A program made the position numbers and the translations under genes. 32,382 nucleotides of DNA, from contig JBFMEX010000091.1 in assembly GCA_040752215.1 (NCBI GenBank), positions 1 to 32,382 of the forward strand. Direction: 5' to 3'. The stretch comes from JBFMEX01 sp040752215 (GTDB lineage Bacteria > Pseudomonadota > Alphaproteobacteria > Rhizobiales > Hyphomicrobiaceae). Below, one piece after another: positions 7,051 through 14,669 of this stretch (within the stretch, counting starts at the first letter, position 1; each line of letters begins with the position of its first letter). The notes under the pieces are model-generated. The model was not told where the DNA came from. It ran no database searches and worked only from the letters and a program-made list of their open reading frames with translations.

Positions 7051-8817
7051 ATGGCACGCACGATGACCGGTGCCGAGATGGTGATCAAGGCGCTCGCCGA
7101 CCAGGGCGTCGATTACGTGTTCGGCTATCCGGGCGGCGCGGTGCTGCCGATCTACGACGAGCTTTTCCAGCAGGAGGACGTCAAGCACATCCTGGTGCGC
7201 CAGGAGGGCGGCGCGGTGCACGCGGCCGAAGGCTACGCACGCTCGACCGGCAAGGTCGGCGTCGTGCTGGTGACCTCTGGCCCAGGGGCGACCAATGCGG
7301 TGACCGGGCTCACCGACGCGCTGATGGATTCCATTCCCGTGGTCTGCCTGACCGGCCAGGTGCCGACGCATCTGATCGGCAACGACGCGTTCCAGGAGTG
7401 CGACACGGTCGGCATCACGCGGCCGTGCACCAAGCACAACTGGCTGGTCAAGAACGTCAACGATCTCGCGCGCATCCTGCACGAGGCGTTCTACGTCGCC
7501 AAGGCCGGCCGGCCCGGTCCGGTGGTGGTGGACATTCCCAAGGACGTGCAGTTTGCGACCGGCAACTACGTCGGCCCGACCAACATCGCCCACAAGACCT
7601 ACAAGCCGCGGGTCAAGCCGGAGCAGGCCGGCGTGCGCGCCGCGGTTGAGCTGATGGCCAACGCCAGGAAGCCGCTCTTCTACACCGGTGGCGGCGTCAT
7701 CAACTCCGGCCCCAAGGCGAGCCAGCTGCTACGCGAGCTGGTGCGGCTCACCGGCTATCCCATCACCTCGACGCTGATGGGTCTCGGCGCCTATCCGGCC
7801 TCTGACAGGCAGTGGCTCGGCATGCTCGGCATGCACGGCACCTACGAGGCCAACATGGCGATGCACGATTGCGATGTCATGGTCGCGATCGGGGCGCGCT
7901 TCGACGACCGCATCACGGGTCGGCTCGACGCGTTCTCGCCGGGCTCGCGCAAGATCCACGTCGATATCGACCCGTCGTCCATCAACAAGAACGTGCACGT
8001 CGACGTTCCGATCGTCGGCGACGTCGCCTATGTGCTCGAGGACATGCTGAGGGTGTGGAAGACCAAGGCGCCGCAGCTCGACAAGCCGGCCCACAAGTCC
8101 TGGTGGAAGGAGATCGACGGGTGGCGCGCGCGCCGCTCGCTCGCCTACAAGAATTCCAAGGACGTGATCATGCCGCAGTATGCGATCCAGCGGCTCTACG
8201 AGCTGACCAAGGACCGCGACACCTACATCACCACCGAGGTCGGCCAGCACCAGATGTGGGCGGCGCAGTTCTACCATTTCGAGGAGCCGAACCGGTGGAT
8301 GACGTCGGGCGGCCTCGGCACCATGGGCTACGGCCTGCCGGCGGCGATCGGCGCCCAGCTCGCGCACCCGAAGTCGCTGGTCATCGACATCGCCGGCGAC
8401 GCCTCGATCCTGATGAACATCCAGGAGGCCTCGACGGCGGTGCAGTTCGACCTGCCGGTCAAGGTGTTCATCCTCAACAACCAGTACATGGGCATGGTGC
8501 GCCAGTGGCAGCAGCTGCTGCACGGCAATCGCCTGTCGCACAGCTACACCGAGGCGCTACCGGATTTTGTCAAGCTGGCCGAGGCCTACGGCTGGCACGG
8601 AATCCGCTGCGACAAGCCGGCCGACCTGGATGACGCGATTCGCGAGATGCTCGACGTCAAGCGACCGGTGATCTTCGATTGCCGGGTGGCGACGCTCGCC
8701 AACTGTTTTCCGATGATCCCCTCAGGCAAGGCGCACAACGACATGCTGCTGGGCGAGGACGTGTCGGACGAGGAGGTCGAGAAGGCGATCGGCGAGGAAG
8801 GCAAGGTGCTGGTGTAG
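7051..8817 (+). CDS. ilvB: Acetolactate synthase, large (catalytic) subunit
   Basis: 588 residues. A thiamine-diphosphate enzyme that condenses two pyruvates to acetolactate, or pyruvate with 2-oxobutyrate, the first common step to valine, leucine and isoleucine. The family order is complete: an N-terminal pyrimidine-binding domain with YPGGAVLPIYDE and the catalytic Glu in RQEGGAVHAAEGYA; a central FAD-associated domain; and a C-terminal pyrophosphate domain with GDASILMN and LNNQYMGMVRQW. The GDAS version replaces the commoner GDGS. The ATG at 7051 is preceded by GAGGAGA; an in-frame ATG at 6973 adds 26 unconserved residues. Its regulatory partner ilvN lies 2 kb downstream after four other genes, an unusual separation. 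Also often named ilvI. Confidence 0.96.
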   Translation: MARTMTGAEMVIKALADQGVDYVFGYPGGAVLPIYDELFQQEDVKHILVRQEGGAVHAAEGYARSTGKVGVVLVTSGPGATNAVTGLTDALMDSIPVVCLTGQVPTHLIGNDAFQECDTVGITRPCTKHNWLVKNVNDLARILHEAFYVAKAGRPGPVVVDIPKDVQFATGNYVGPTNIAHKTYKPRVKPEQAGVRAAVELMANARKPLFYTGGGVINSGPKASQLLRELVRLTGYPITSTLMGLGAYPASDRQWLGMLGMHGTYEANMAMHDCDVMVAIGARFDDRITGRLDAFSPGSRKIHVDIDPSSINKNVHVDVPIVGDVAYVLEDMLRVWKTKAPQLDKPAHKSWWKEIDGWRARRSLAYKNSKDVIMPQYAIQRLYELTKDRDTYITTEVGQHQMWAAQFYHFEEPNRWMTSGGLGTMGYGLPAAIGAQLAHPKSLVIDIAGDASILMNIQEASTAVQFDLPVKVFILNNQYMGMVRQWQQLLHGNRLSHSYTEALPDFVKLAEAYGWHGIRCDKPADLDDAIREMLDVKRPVIFDCRVATLANCFPMIPSGKAHNDMLLGEDVSDEEVEKAIGEEGKVLV

Positions 8818-8819
8818 CG

Positions 8820-9347
8820 ATGCCGGCAGCGCAGGCCCTCTCCGTAGCGGCGATGCTGGCGTCACTGTCCCTCGCGGCGGCGACCGCCACTGCGGCGCCG
8901 CGGGCGTGGGACAAGTCCGCCAACATCGTTGTGTCGGCGGAGCGGCTCGCCGCCATGCAGCGCGGCAAGGGGGCGATCGCTACCTATGAGTTCATCCTCA
9001 ACTGCTACAAGACCCACCGTCTCGCGGAGGCGTTCTCCGAGCCGCTCGAGGGATGCATCGTGCAGGACTATCTGAACTCGAAGGTGACGGCGGCCGTCTA
9101 CGATCGCGTCGATGCCGAGACCCGCAAGAGGCTCGGCGCGCCCTCGCCCGAGCAGCTGATGAAGGTGATGAGCGCGCGAATCATCGATGCCTGCCGCCAG
9201 TACGGGATCGGCGAGGAGCAGATTCGTGCGTTTCTGCAGAAGGTCGATGCAGAAGGCCTGCCGCGCTACCTCGCCAAGCGATTTCCCGGGGCGGGTGGGC
9301 AACCCGGAGCGGACAAGCCGCCGGATGCGGCGGCACCACCGCGTTGA
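8820..9347 (+). CDS. Hypothetical exported protein
   Basis: 175 residues, starting immediately after the ilvB stop, so probably translated from the same mRNA. The first ~27 residues are a clear signal peptide (hydrophobic LSVAAMLASLSLAAATATA, then AAP), suggesting export to the periplasm. The mature part is helical and contains three Cys (ILNCYK, EGCIV, IDACRQ). It ends in a Pro/Ala/Gly-rich tail. I do not recognise a named family. Its location between the two acetolactate synthase subunit genes does not by itself imply a role in that enzyme. Confidence 0.75.
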   Translation: MPAAQALSVAAMLASLSLAAATATAAPRAWDKSANIVVSAERLAAMQRGKGAIATYEFILNCYKTHRLAEAFSEPLEGCIVQDYLNSKVTAAVYDRVDAETRKRLGAPSPEQLMKVMSARIIDACRQYGIGEEQIRAFLQKVDAEGLPRYLAKRFPGAGGQPGADKPPDAAAPPR

Positions 9348-9373
9348 CCGCAGCACGGCCGCGGAGTATCGTC

Positions 9374-9391
9374 GTCTTACCGTGTCTTACC
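9374..9391 (+). promoter_or_regulatory. Direct repeats, possible operator of the toxin-antitoxin operon
   Basis: GTCTTACC occurs at 9374-9381 and again at 9384-9391, exactly one helical turn apart, ending 12 bases before the antitoxin start. Autoregulation by the antitoxin is usual for such operons; that this is the site is inference. Confidence 0.35.
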
Positions 9392-9403
9392 TGAGGAGCC
9401 GCC

Positions 9404-9670
9404 GTGGATACGACGCGACTGTCGAGCAAGGGGCAGGTCATCATCCCCAAGGACGTGCGCGATGCCAAGGGCTGGAAGCCCGGCGACGAGTTCGTCGTCG
9501 AGAGCCGGCCGGACGGCGTGCTGTTGAAGCGGCGCAAGCCGTTCAAGACGACGACGCTGGACGAGGTTGTCGGCTCGGGTGGCTACAAGGGGCCACCGCT
9601 CTCGATCGAGGAGATGAATGCGGCGGTCGACGAGATGTTCCGCCGCGAGTGGAAGCGGAAGAAGCGGTGA
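9404..9670 (+). CDS. AbrB/MazE-fold antitoxin (VapB-like)
   Basis: 88 residues from a GTG preceded by GAGGAG. The N-terminal half is a swapped-hairpin AbrB (SpoVT/MazE) DNA-binding domain: LSSKGQVIIPKDVRDAKGWKPGDEF, given here as a family pattern and split by the turn at KDVRD. The C-terminal half, with an acidic/hydrophobic helix (IEEMNAAVDEMF) and a basic end, should wrap and inhibit the toxin. Its stop overlaps the start of the PIN toxin by four bases, the normal layout of a co-translated type II pair. The upstream GTCTTACC repeats may be its operator. Confidence 0.88.
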   Translation: MDTTRLSSKGQVIIPKDVRDAKGWKPGDEFVVESRPDGVLLKRRKPFKTTTLDEVVGSGGYKGPPLSIEEMNAAVDEMFRREWKRKKR

Positions 9671-10056
9671 TCGCCATCGATACCAACATCGTCGTCCGGA
9701 TCATCGCCAACGACGACGAGGCCCAGGTCGCCCGGGCGCGAAGGCTGCTCGAGGAGAGCAAGGTCGTGGTGCCCACTACCGTGTTGCTCGAGTGCGAGTG
9801 GGTCTTGCGCTCGGGCTATCGATTGAGCCGCGAGCGGTTCCTGTCCTCCTTGCGAGGCTTCCTGGGATTGGAGAACGTCGGGCTGATCGATCCGGAGCAC
9901 GTCGAGCTCGCGCTCGATCTCTATTCGAAAGGACTCGACCTTGCTGACGCGCTGCACGTATCCGGCGCAAACGTGGACACCTTCGCGACCTTCGACAGGG
10001 AGCTGAAGCGTCGAGCATCCGTGTTGCTCGACGGGATCGAGATTCGGGAGCCTTGA
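9667..10056 (+). CDS. PIN-domain ribonuclease toxin (VapC-like)
   Basis: 129 residues, starting at a GTG that overlaps the antitoxin stop. PIN-domain toxins are Mg2+-dependent RNases that cut tRNA or rRNA when the antitoxin is lost. The four acidic active-site residues are all present: Asp5 in AIDTNIV, Glu42 in LLECEW, Asp94 in DLADALH and Asp110 in FATFDREL, so the toxin looks intact. The target RNA cannot be told from sequence. The pair sits between ilvB and ilvN, possibly a late insertion into that cluster. Confidence 0.9.
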   Translation: MIAIDTNIVVRIIANDDEAQVARARRLLEESKVVVPTTVLLECEWVLRSGYRLSRERFLSSLRGFLGLENVGLIDPEHVELALDLYSKGLDLADALHVSGANVDTFATFDRELKRRASVLLDGIEIREP

Positions 10057-10062
10057 GAGCCC

Positions 10063-10761
10063 ATGCACCTCGTGATCGCCAACAAGCTCTACTCGTCGTG
10101 GTCGATGCGGCCGTGGCTGGTCATGCGCGCGTTCGACATCCCGTTCGAGGAGACGGTGATCGCCCTGAAGCAACCCGACACGCGCGAGCTCATTCTCGAG
10201 TTCTCCCCCTCGGGCAAGCTGCCATGCCTGATTGACCGCGACGCCGATGGCGAGCGGGTGCGCATCTGGGAAAGCCTCGCCATCATCGAGTACCTGGCCG
10301 AGACCTTCCCCGACAAGGCGATCTGGCCCCGCAACAAGACGGCTCGCGCCCACGCCCGCGCCATCGCCAATGAGATGCACGCCGGCTTCCAGGCGCTGCG
10401 CCAGGCGTGTCCGATGAATCTCGGCAAGCGCTTCGGGACGCCGGCGCTGTCACCCGATACGACCGCCGCGATCGCCCGCCTCGAGGAGCTGTGGCGCGAA
10501 ACGCGGGCCCGTTTCGGCGGAGTGGGGCCGTATCTATTCGGCGACTTCTCGGCCGCCGACGCCATGTACGCGCCGGTCGCAACGCGGCTCGACACCTACT
10601 CGATCACGGTCGCGCCGGAGACGCGCGCCTATATGGATGCGATTTTTTCCCATCCGGCGTTCCGCTCCTGGCGCCAGGCGGCGCTTGCCGAGCCGTGGAC
10701 CATCGCCGACTACGAGGCCGGCTTCGTTCCGGTCGAGGTCTACAACCGGGCACGTGCCTGA
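10063..10761 (+). CDS. Glutathione S-transferase family protein
   Basis: 232 residues, starting 6 bases after the PIN toxin stop. A thioredoxin-fold N-terminal domain (about residues 1-80) with KLYSSWSMRPWLVMRAF at the glutathione-binding start, PSGKLPCLID (the cis-Pro loop) and IWESLAIIEYLAE, followed by a helical C-terminal domain. The Ser in the SSW motif is the probable thiol-stabilising residue. Soluble cytoplasmic enzyme; the substrate is unknown. The tight spacing suggests transcription with the toxin-antitoxin pair upstream and ilvN downstream (40 bases away). Confidence 0.9.
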   Translation: MHLVIANKLYSSWSMRPWLVMRAFDIPFEETVIALKQPDTRELILEFSPSGKLPCLIDRDADGERVRIWESLAIIEYLAETFPDKAIWPRNKTARAHARAIANEMHAGFQALRQACPMNLGKRFGTPALSPDTTAAIARLEELWRETRARFGGVGPYLFGDFSAADAMYAPVATRLDTYSITVAPETRAYMDAIFSHPAFRSWRQAALAEPWTIADYEAGFVPVEVYNRARA

Positions 10762-10801
10762 CCGCCCCCCCGCAATCGCAGAGCAAAGAGACACCATCGC
10801 C

Positions 10802-11350
10802 ATGGTCCAGACGCAGAAGCAGTCCCACTATCCGACGCCGAGCCGCATCCAGGAGGTCGTCTCGCGTACCTTGTCGGTGCTGGTCGACAATGAGCCGGGC
10901 GTGCTGGCCCGCGTCATCGGCCTGTTCTCCGGGCGCGGCTACAACATCGACAGCCTGACGGTGACCGAGACGGAGCACGAGAAGCACCTCTCGCGCATCA
11001 CCATCGTCACCAAGGGCACGCCGATGGTGATCGAGCAGATCAAGCATCAGCTGGAGCGACTGGTGCCGGTGCATCGGGTGCGCGACCTGACCGAGGAAGG
11101 CAACGCGCTGGAGCGCGAGCTCGCCCTGGTCAAGGTCTCGGGCAAGGGAGAGAAGCGCATCGAGGCGTTGCGGCTCGCCGAGATCTTCCGCGCCAACGTG
11201 ATCGACGCCTCGACCGAGCACTTCGTGTTCGAGATCACCGGGCGCAACTCGAAGATCGAGCAGTTCATCCAGATCATGACCGAGCTCGGCCTGATCGAGG
11301 TATCGCGCACCGGCATCGCCGCGATCGGCCGCGGCGCGGGCGGAATGTGA
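10802..11350 (+). CDS. ilvN: Acetolactate synthase, small (regulatory) subunit
   Basis: 182 residues. Binds the large subunit, stimulates it and gives feedback inhibition, usually by valine. An N-terminal ACT domain (SVLVDNEPGVLARVIGLF, then GYNIDSLTV) is followed by a second domain with the family segments RELALVKV, FRANVIDAS and FEITG. It ends with GLIEVSRTGIAAIGRG, as in alphaproteobacterial versions. The ATG at 10802 gives the canonical N-terminus. It is the partner of ilvB at 7051 despite the genes between them. Also named ilvH. Confidence 0.96.
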   Translation: MVQTQKQSHYPTPSRIQEVVSRTLSVLVDNEPGVLARVIGLFSGRGYNIDSLTVTETEHEKHLSRITIVTKGTPMVIEQIKHQLERLVPVHRVRDLTEEGNALERELALVKVSGKGEKRIEALRLAEIFRANVIDASTEHFVFEITGRNSKIEQFIQIMTELGLIEVSRTGIAAIGRGAGGM

Positions 11351-11366
11351 GTCGGGATCGTCGCGA

Positions 11367-11441
11367 CTAGTGTCGTGATCGCGAAATTCGTCTCGTACTG
11401 CAGCGGGCGGCGAACGAATTTCGCGATCTGAACGACACTAG
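11367..11441. repeat. REP-like palindrome 1 after ilvN
   Basis: The left arm 11367-11391 and right arm 11414-11441 are inverted copies, starting and ending with CTAG. They differ only by an extra TCA (TGA on this strand) in the right arm; the spacer is 22 bases. The arms share a core (GTTCAGATCG, then GAA) with palindrome 3. Confidence 0.75.
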
Positions 11442-11474
11442 ACCATCATGTCCGCTGGGGACATGATGGTCTAG
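11438..11474. repeat. REP-like palindrome 2, 16-bp perfect hairpin
   Basis: CTAGACCATCATGTCC (11438-11453) pairs perfectly with 11459-11474 around a 5-base loop. Its first CTAG is shared with the end of palindrome 1. It could also act as a bidirectional transcription barrier between ilvN and the convergent lipoprotein gene. Confidence 0.8.
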
Positions 11475-11490
11475 CGATATCAATGATCTC

Positions 11491-11563
11491 GTGTGGTTCA
11501 GATCGAGAAGTCTGCCTCGCTACCAAGGCGAGAGGTATGTAGCGGACTTCTCGATCACCACAC
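11491..11563. repeat. REP-like palindrome 3, same family as palindrome 1
   Basis: Arms 11491-11512 and 11545-11563 are inverted copies differing by the same TCA insertion as in palindrome 1, here in the left arm. The inserted arms of palindromes 1 and 3 therefore both face palindrome 2, making a symmetrical composite. It ends 12 bases before the lipoprotein gene stop. Confidence 0.75.
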
Positions 11564-11574
11564 CAGAGCGGCGC

Positions 11575-12069
11575 TCAGAGCTTCTTCTTGAAGCGCTTGT
11601 CGAGGTGGACCTCGAACAGCGTCTGGGCGTGCTCGGAGAAGGTGATCGTGTGGTCCTTCTCGAGGTAAAGCCTGTTGTCGGCGCCACGGAAGCCCGGCTC
11701 GCCCTTGCTGGCCGGATAGAGCGGAGTGGCGACCGGGGGCTGGCTGGCGACGACGAAGAAGGCGAGCAGCTTGGGACGGTACTGGCCGGTCTCGGTGTTC
11801 TCGCACTTGCCGGACCCTTCCTTCTCCTCGCAGCGCTTGAGCGAGGGGTAGTGGGGGGCCGATTTCTCGTGCTCGGAGACGGCGGCGCTCATCGCCTCGG
11901 CGCACTGCTCGTAGGACAGCTTGCCGCCCTCCGCGCAGTCGGCCGAGCCCGTATAGATCGCCTTCGCGGCCTCTTCCTTGGGAGCGGCGGCGTTGCCGCA
12001 AGCGGCGAGCGACAAGGTCAGCAGGGCCGCCGCGAGCGGTGGCATGCGGAGCGAGTGGTGCAGAGCCAT
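11575..12069 (-). CDS. DUF1190 (YgiB)-like lipoprotein
   Basis: 164 residues from an ATG with AAGGGG 8 bases before it. The N-terminus is a lipoprotein signal: hydrophobic LAAALLTLSLAAC, with Cys23 as the lipidated residue, so the protein should sit in the outer or inner membrane facing the periplasm. The mature part has four further Cys in the DUF1190-like layout (SADC, EQC, KRCEEKEGSGKC), with the EHEKSAPHYPSL segment between. A YRPKLLAFFV...PLYP segment follows. The family assignment is by recalled pattern and is moderate; function is not established. It is convergent with ilvN, with three palindromes between, and divergent from ilvC. Confidence 0.75.
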   Translation of the reverse strand: MALHHSLRMPPLAAALLTLSLAACGNAAAPKEEAAKAIYTGSADCAEGGKLSYEQCAEAMSAAVSEHEKSAPHYPSLKRCEEKEGSGKCENTETGQYRPKLLAFFVVASQPPVATPLYPASKGEPGFRGADNRLYLEKDHTITFSEHAQTLFEVHLDKRFKKKL

Positions 12070-12165
12070 GAGCGATCCCCTTGTTCGGGGAGGAGGCTAG
12101 CAGGGCGGGGTTGGGAAATCGTAAACAGGCGATGAACGCCGCGACGAATGTACGTGTGGCGGGCG

Positions 12166-12195
12166 TTGAAATGGCGGACGTTCCGGTAGTAATAC
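12166..12195 (+). promoter_or_regulatory. Candidate ilvC promoter
   Basis: TTGAAA (12166-12171) and TAATAC (12190-12195) are spaced by 18 bases in the 359-base region between the divergent lipoprotein and ilvC starts. The -35 is good, the -10 moderate. It predicts a leader of about 225 bases. Confidence 0.35.
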
Positions 12196-12244
12196 CAGCG
12201 GGCGAAGGTCCTGACCGACCCTGCCGCTGGCCGCGCGCGGCGGC

Positions 12245-12265
12245 CGCCTCTCGCAACGAGAGGCG
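12245..12265 (+). promoter_or_regulatory. Stable hairpin in the ilvC leader
   Basis: CGCCTCTCG (12245-12253) pairs perfectly with CGAGAGGCG (12257-12265) around a CAA loop. No U-run follows, so it is not a simple terminator; it may be part of a structured leader. The rest of 12070-12428 shows no gene I can support. Confidence 0.4.
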
Positions 12266-12428
12266 TCGCGCGCGTCAGAATTGCAGTACCGGCGCGCGAT
12301 GCCGATCCCGACATGTCGAGATTTTCGCGCGCCGACACAACGTCCGCCACTTTCGCCGGCCCGGGTGACCTCCCGCCGCCGACCCGTCAGCACAACGCGA
12401 GAGCCGTTCAACGCCCGAGAGGAGCCCC

Positions 12429-13448
12429 ATGCGCGTCTATTACGATCGTGATGCCGACATCAACCTGATCAAGAACCGCAAGGTCGCCATCGTCGGCTAC
12501 GGCAGCCAGGGCCGCGCCCACGCGCTGAACCTCAAGGATTCCGGGGTCAAAGAGATCGCCATCGCGTTGCGGCCCGATTCCGCCACCGCCAAGAAGGTCG
12601 CCGCCGACGGCCTCAAGGCGATGTCGGTCGCCGATGCCGCGAAGTGGGCCGACCTGCTGATGATGGCGACGCCGGACGAGTTGCAGGCCGACATCTATCG
12701 CGAGCACATCGCGCCGCATATCCGCGACGGCGCGGCGATCGCCTTCGCCCACGGCCTCAACGTGCATTTCAACCTGATCGAGCCGAAGAAGACCGTCGAC
12801 GTGATCATGATCGCACCCAAGGGCCCCGGCCACACGGTGCGCGGCGAGTACCAGAAGGGCGGCGGCGTGCCGTGCCTGATCGCCGTCAACCACGACGCCT
12901 CCGGCAACGCACACGAGATCGCGCTGTCGTATGCCTGCGGCGTCGGCGGCGGCCGCTCTGGCGTCATCGAGACGACCTTTAAGGAGGAGTGCGAGACGGA
13001 TCTGTTCGGCGAGCAGGTGGTGCTGTGCGGCGGCCTCGTCGAGCTCATTCGGGCCGGCTTCGAGACGCTGGTAGAGGCGGGCTATGCGCCCGAGATGGCC
13101 TACTTCGAGTGCCTGCACGAGGTGAAGCTGATCGTCGACCTGATCTACGAGGGCGGCATCGCCAACATGAACTACTCGATCTCGAACACCGCCGAGTGGG
13201 GCGAGTACATGAGCGGCCCGCGCGTCATCACCGACGAGACCAAGGCGGAGATGCGCCGCATCCTGAAGGAGATCCAGACCGGCCAGTTCACCAGCCAGTG
13301 GATGCAGGAGTGCAGGGCCGGGCAGGCGCGCTTCAAGGGCATCCGCCGCGTCAACGACGGCCACCAGATCGAGGCGGTCGGCGAGAAGCTGCGCGCCATG
13401 ATGCCGTGGATCGCCAAGAACAAGCTCGTGGACAAGAGCCGGAATTGA
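12429..13448 (+). CDS. ilvC: Ketol-acid reductoisomerase
   Basis: 339 residues, the short class I form. Rearranges and reduces acetolactate with NADPH to 2,3-dihydroxy-isovalerate, the second step of valine and leucine synthesis; acts in parallel for isoleucine. The Rossmann motif GYGSQGRAHA lies near residues 24-33, APKGPGH carries the active-site Lys, and the Mg2+-binding acids lie in ECETDLFGEQ and YFECLHEVKL. CETDLFGEQVVLCGG and NTAEWGEY are standard. The ATG at 12429 follows GAGAGGAG. It has its own upstream region rather than being joined to ilvBN. Confidence 0.97.
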   Translation: MRVYYDRDADINLIKNRKVAIVGYGSQGRAHALNLKDSGVKEIAIALRPDSATAKKVAADGLKAMSVADAAKWADLLMMATPDELQADIYREHIAPHIRDGAAIAFAHGLNVHFNLIEPKKTVDVIMIAPKGPGHTVRGEYQKGGGVPCLIAVNHDASGNAHEIALSYACGVGGGRSGVIETTFKEECETDLFGEQVVLCGGLVELIRAGFETLVEAGYAPEMAYFECLHEVKLIVDLIYEGGIANMNYSISNTAEWGEYMSGPRVITDETKAEMRRILKEIQTGQFTSQWMQECRAGQARFKGIRRVNDGHQIEAVGEKLRAMMPWIAKNKLVDKSRN

Positions 13449-13676
13449 CGTCAGCCGCGGCAGGGGTGCATTCGGGCCCGCGCGCTGCATCCATCAATGG
13501 AAGTCTCGTGCCCGCGTTATCCCGATGTCGCGTCCCAGCGCGACGCCCCGTGTCGGCTTATGCTAACAGCCGTAGCTGGGAATTTGCCCCCCACTGATGC
13601 TCCCAGGCCATAGCGGGGCAATGCAACCTCGGTCCATACTCCGCCCACGCGCCCATTCCGCATCCGGAGGACGACG

Positions 13677-13943
13677 ATGATCCGCTCCCTCTTTGCCGCC
13701 ACGTTGGTTGGGGTAATCCTGGCCGCCGCACCGCTCGCGCAAGCCGCGCCGGGCGAGGCCGCCTCGAAGACCGGGTGGCCGAAGCCGACCCAATCGGTCA
13801 AGCCCGACCAGAAGCTCTGCAAATACAAGTTCTCCGACGGCACCCACAAGGTGTGGGTGTGCGCCAAGGCCGAGCCCTGCTGCGAGTGGGAGGCGCTCGG
13901 CAACTACGTCAAGTGCGGATCGACGATTACCGGCTGCTTGTAA
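13677..13943 (+). CDS. Small cysteine-rich secreted protein
   Basis: 88 residues from an ATG preceded by GGAGGA. The first ~23 residues are a signal peptide (SLFAATLVGVILAAAPLAQA, cut after AQA). The mature part of about 65 residues has six Cys (KLCKY, WVCAK, EPCCEW, VKCGS, TGCL), enough for three disulfides, which fits a stable periplasmic or secreted mini-protein. No family recognised. It stands alone 228 bases after ilvC and is followed by a hairpin-rich, gene-poor stretch. Confidence 0.75.
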   Translation: MIRSLFAATLVGVILAAAPLAQAAPGEAASKTGWPKPTQSVKPDQKLCKYKFSDGTHKVWVCAKAEPCCEWEALGNYVKCGSTITGCL

Positions 13944-13998
13944 GGTATCGCGGCCAGACCCTCACCCGCTACCCACCCGGCGCCTTCCGGCCAGCGCA

Positions 13999-14294
13999 TT
14001 CCGGCCGGCTCCCCAGAGGGGAGTCGGAAGGTGCTACTAAAAGGAAGTGCTACCGGAAGACCCGTACGACCGCGTCGGGGAGGGAGGTGTGTGGCGGTGC
14101 GGCAGCACGAGCCTTCCGGCAGCAGACCCGGCCGAGGGAGATCGAGAGCGAGATCACGACGCTCCCTCGGCACGAGCCTGAAGGTCGGGCGGCGGAGAAG
14201 CGGGGAACTCCGCCGCCCGCGCAAGCCACCGCCTCTCGGCGGTGTCTCGGCCACACGTCCCCGACCCATGGGAGCCGGAATGCGGGTTCCGGCT
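13999..14294. repeat. Cluster of strong hairpins downstream of the small secreted protein
   Basis: At least five inverted repeats lie in 300 bases: 13999-14003 plus 14009-14014 with 14018-14023 plus 14025-14029; 14131-14140 with 14162-14171 (10 of 10); 14186-14197 with 14208-14219 (12 of 12, loop 10); 14228-14233 with 14238-14243; and 14273-14280 with 14287-14294 (8 of 8). GCACGAGCCT is directly repeated at 14105 and 14170. The open frames across this stretch are Arg/Pro-rich and unconvincing. It could be a structured RNA, several REP-type elements, or decayed DNA. Confidence 0.55.
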
Positions 14295-14669
14295 GGCCGC
14301 GGCGACGCAGTGACCTTTCCAACGGGGTCGTCCGTCCTCGAGCCGAAGGGCTCGGTGGGCCGGACGGCCCCAATTCATCTCTATGTCTGGACGTGTGGCG
14401 AGACGTATCCCCCGCTCGCCAAGTCCCCCGTTGTGCCGGTCCTGGCGGACCGGATGGCAGGCCGTGATCCCCATGGCCGCCGTTCGATGAGGGGATTGGA
14501 CCGTGTAACGGTGGCGGGAATGTGGATTTGGAGTGACAGTTTCGAGATTTTTAAAGTGTTGCCAGAAAGTTTGCTTAATGCGATGCGAGCATAGTCGAGC
14601 ACAAGTCTGTAATGCTTTTACTCACCATAAGAAATTCTCAGCGCAGCATCGCGGGTCGATATCCGACCT
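14295..14669. other. Gene-poor stretch, partly AT-rich
   Basis: No gene that I can support. CCGGTCC with GGACCGG makes another short hairpin near 14440-14457. The bases around 14520-14650 are clearly more AT-rich than the surroundings and include TTTTTAAAG and other promoter-like patches. They could hold a promoter, a small RNA or remnant foreign DNA; nothing decides between these. Confidence 0.3.

Noticed and set aside
12081..12368. 95-residue frame upstream of ilvC with a Val-Pro-Val-Val-Ile run, considered as a leader peptide
   Set aside because: Begins before the likely promoter, runs far past the Val/Ile codons and ends Arg-rich, unlike a leader peptide.
14031..14594. 187-residue plus-strand frame in the hairpin region
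   Set aside because: Arg/Pro-rich start, crosses several hairpins, no ribosome binding site and no family resemblance.
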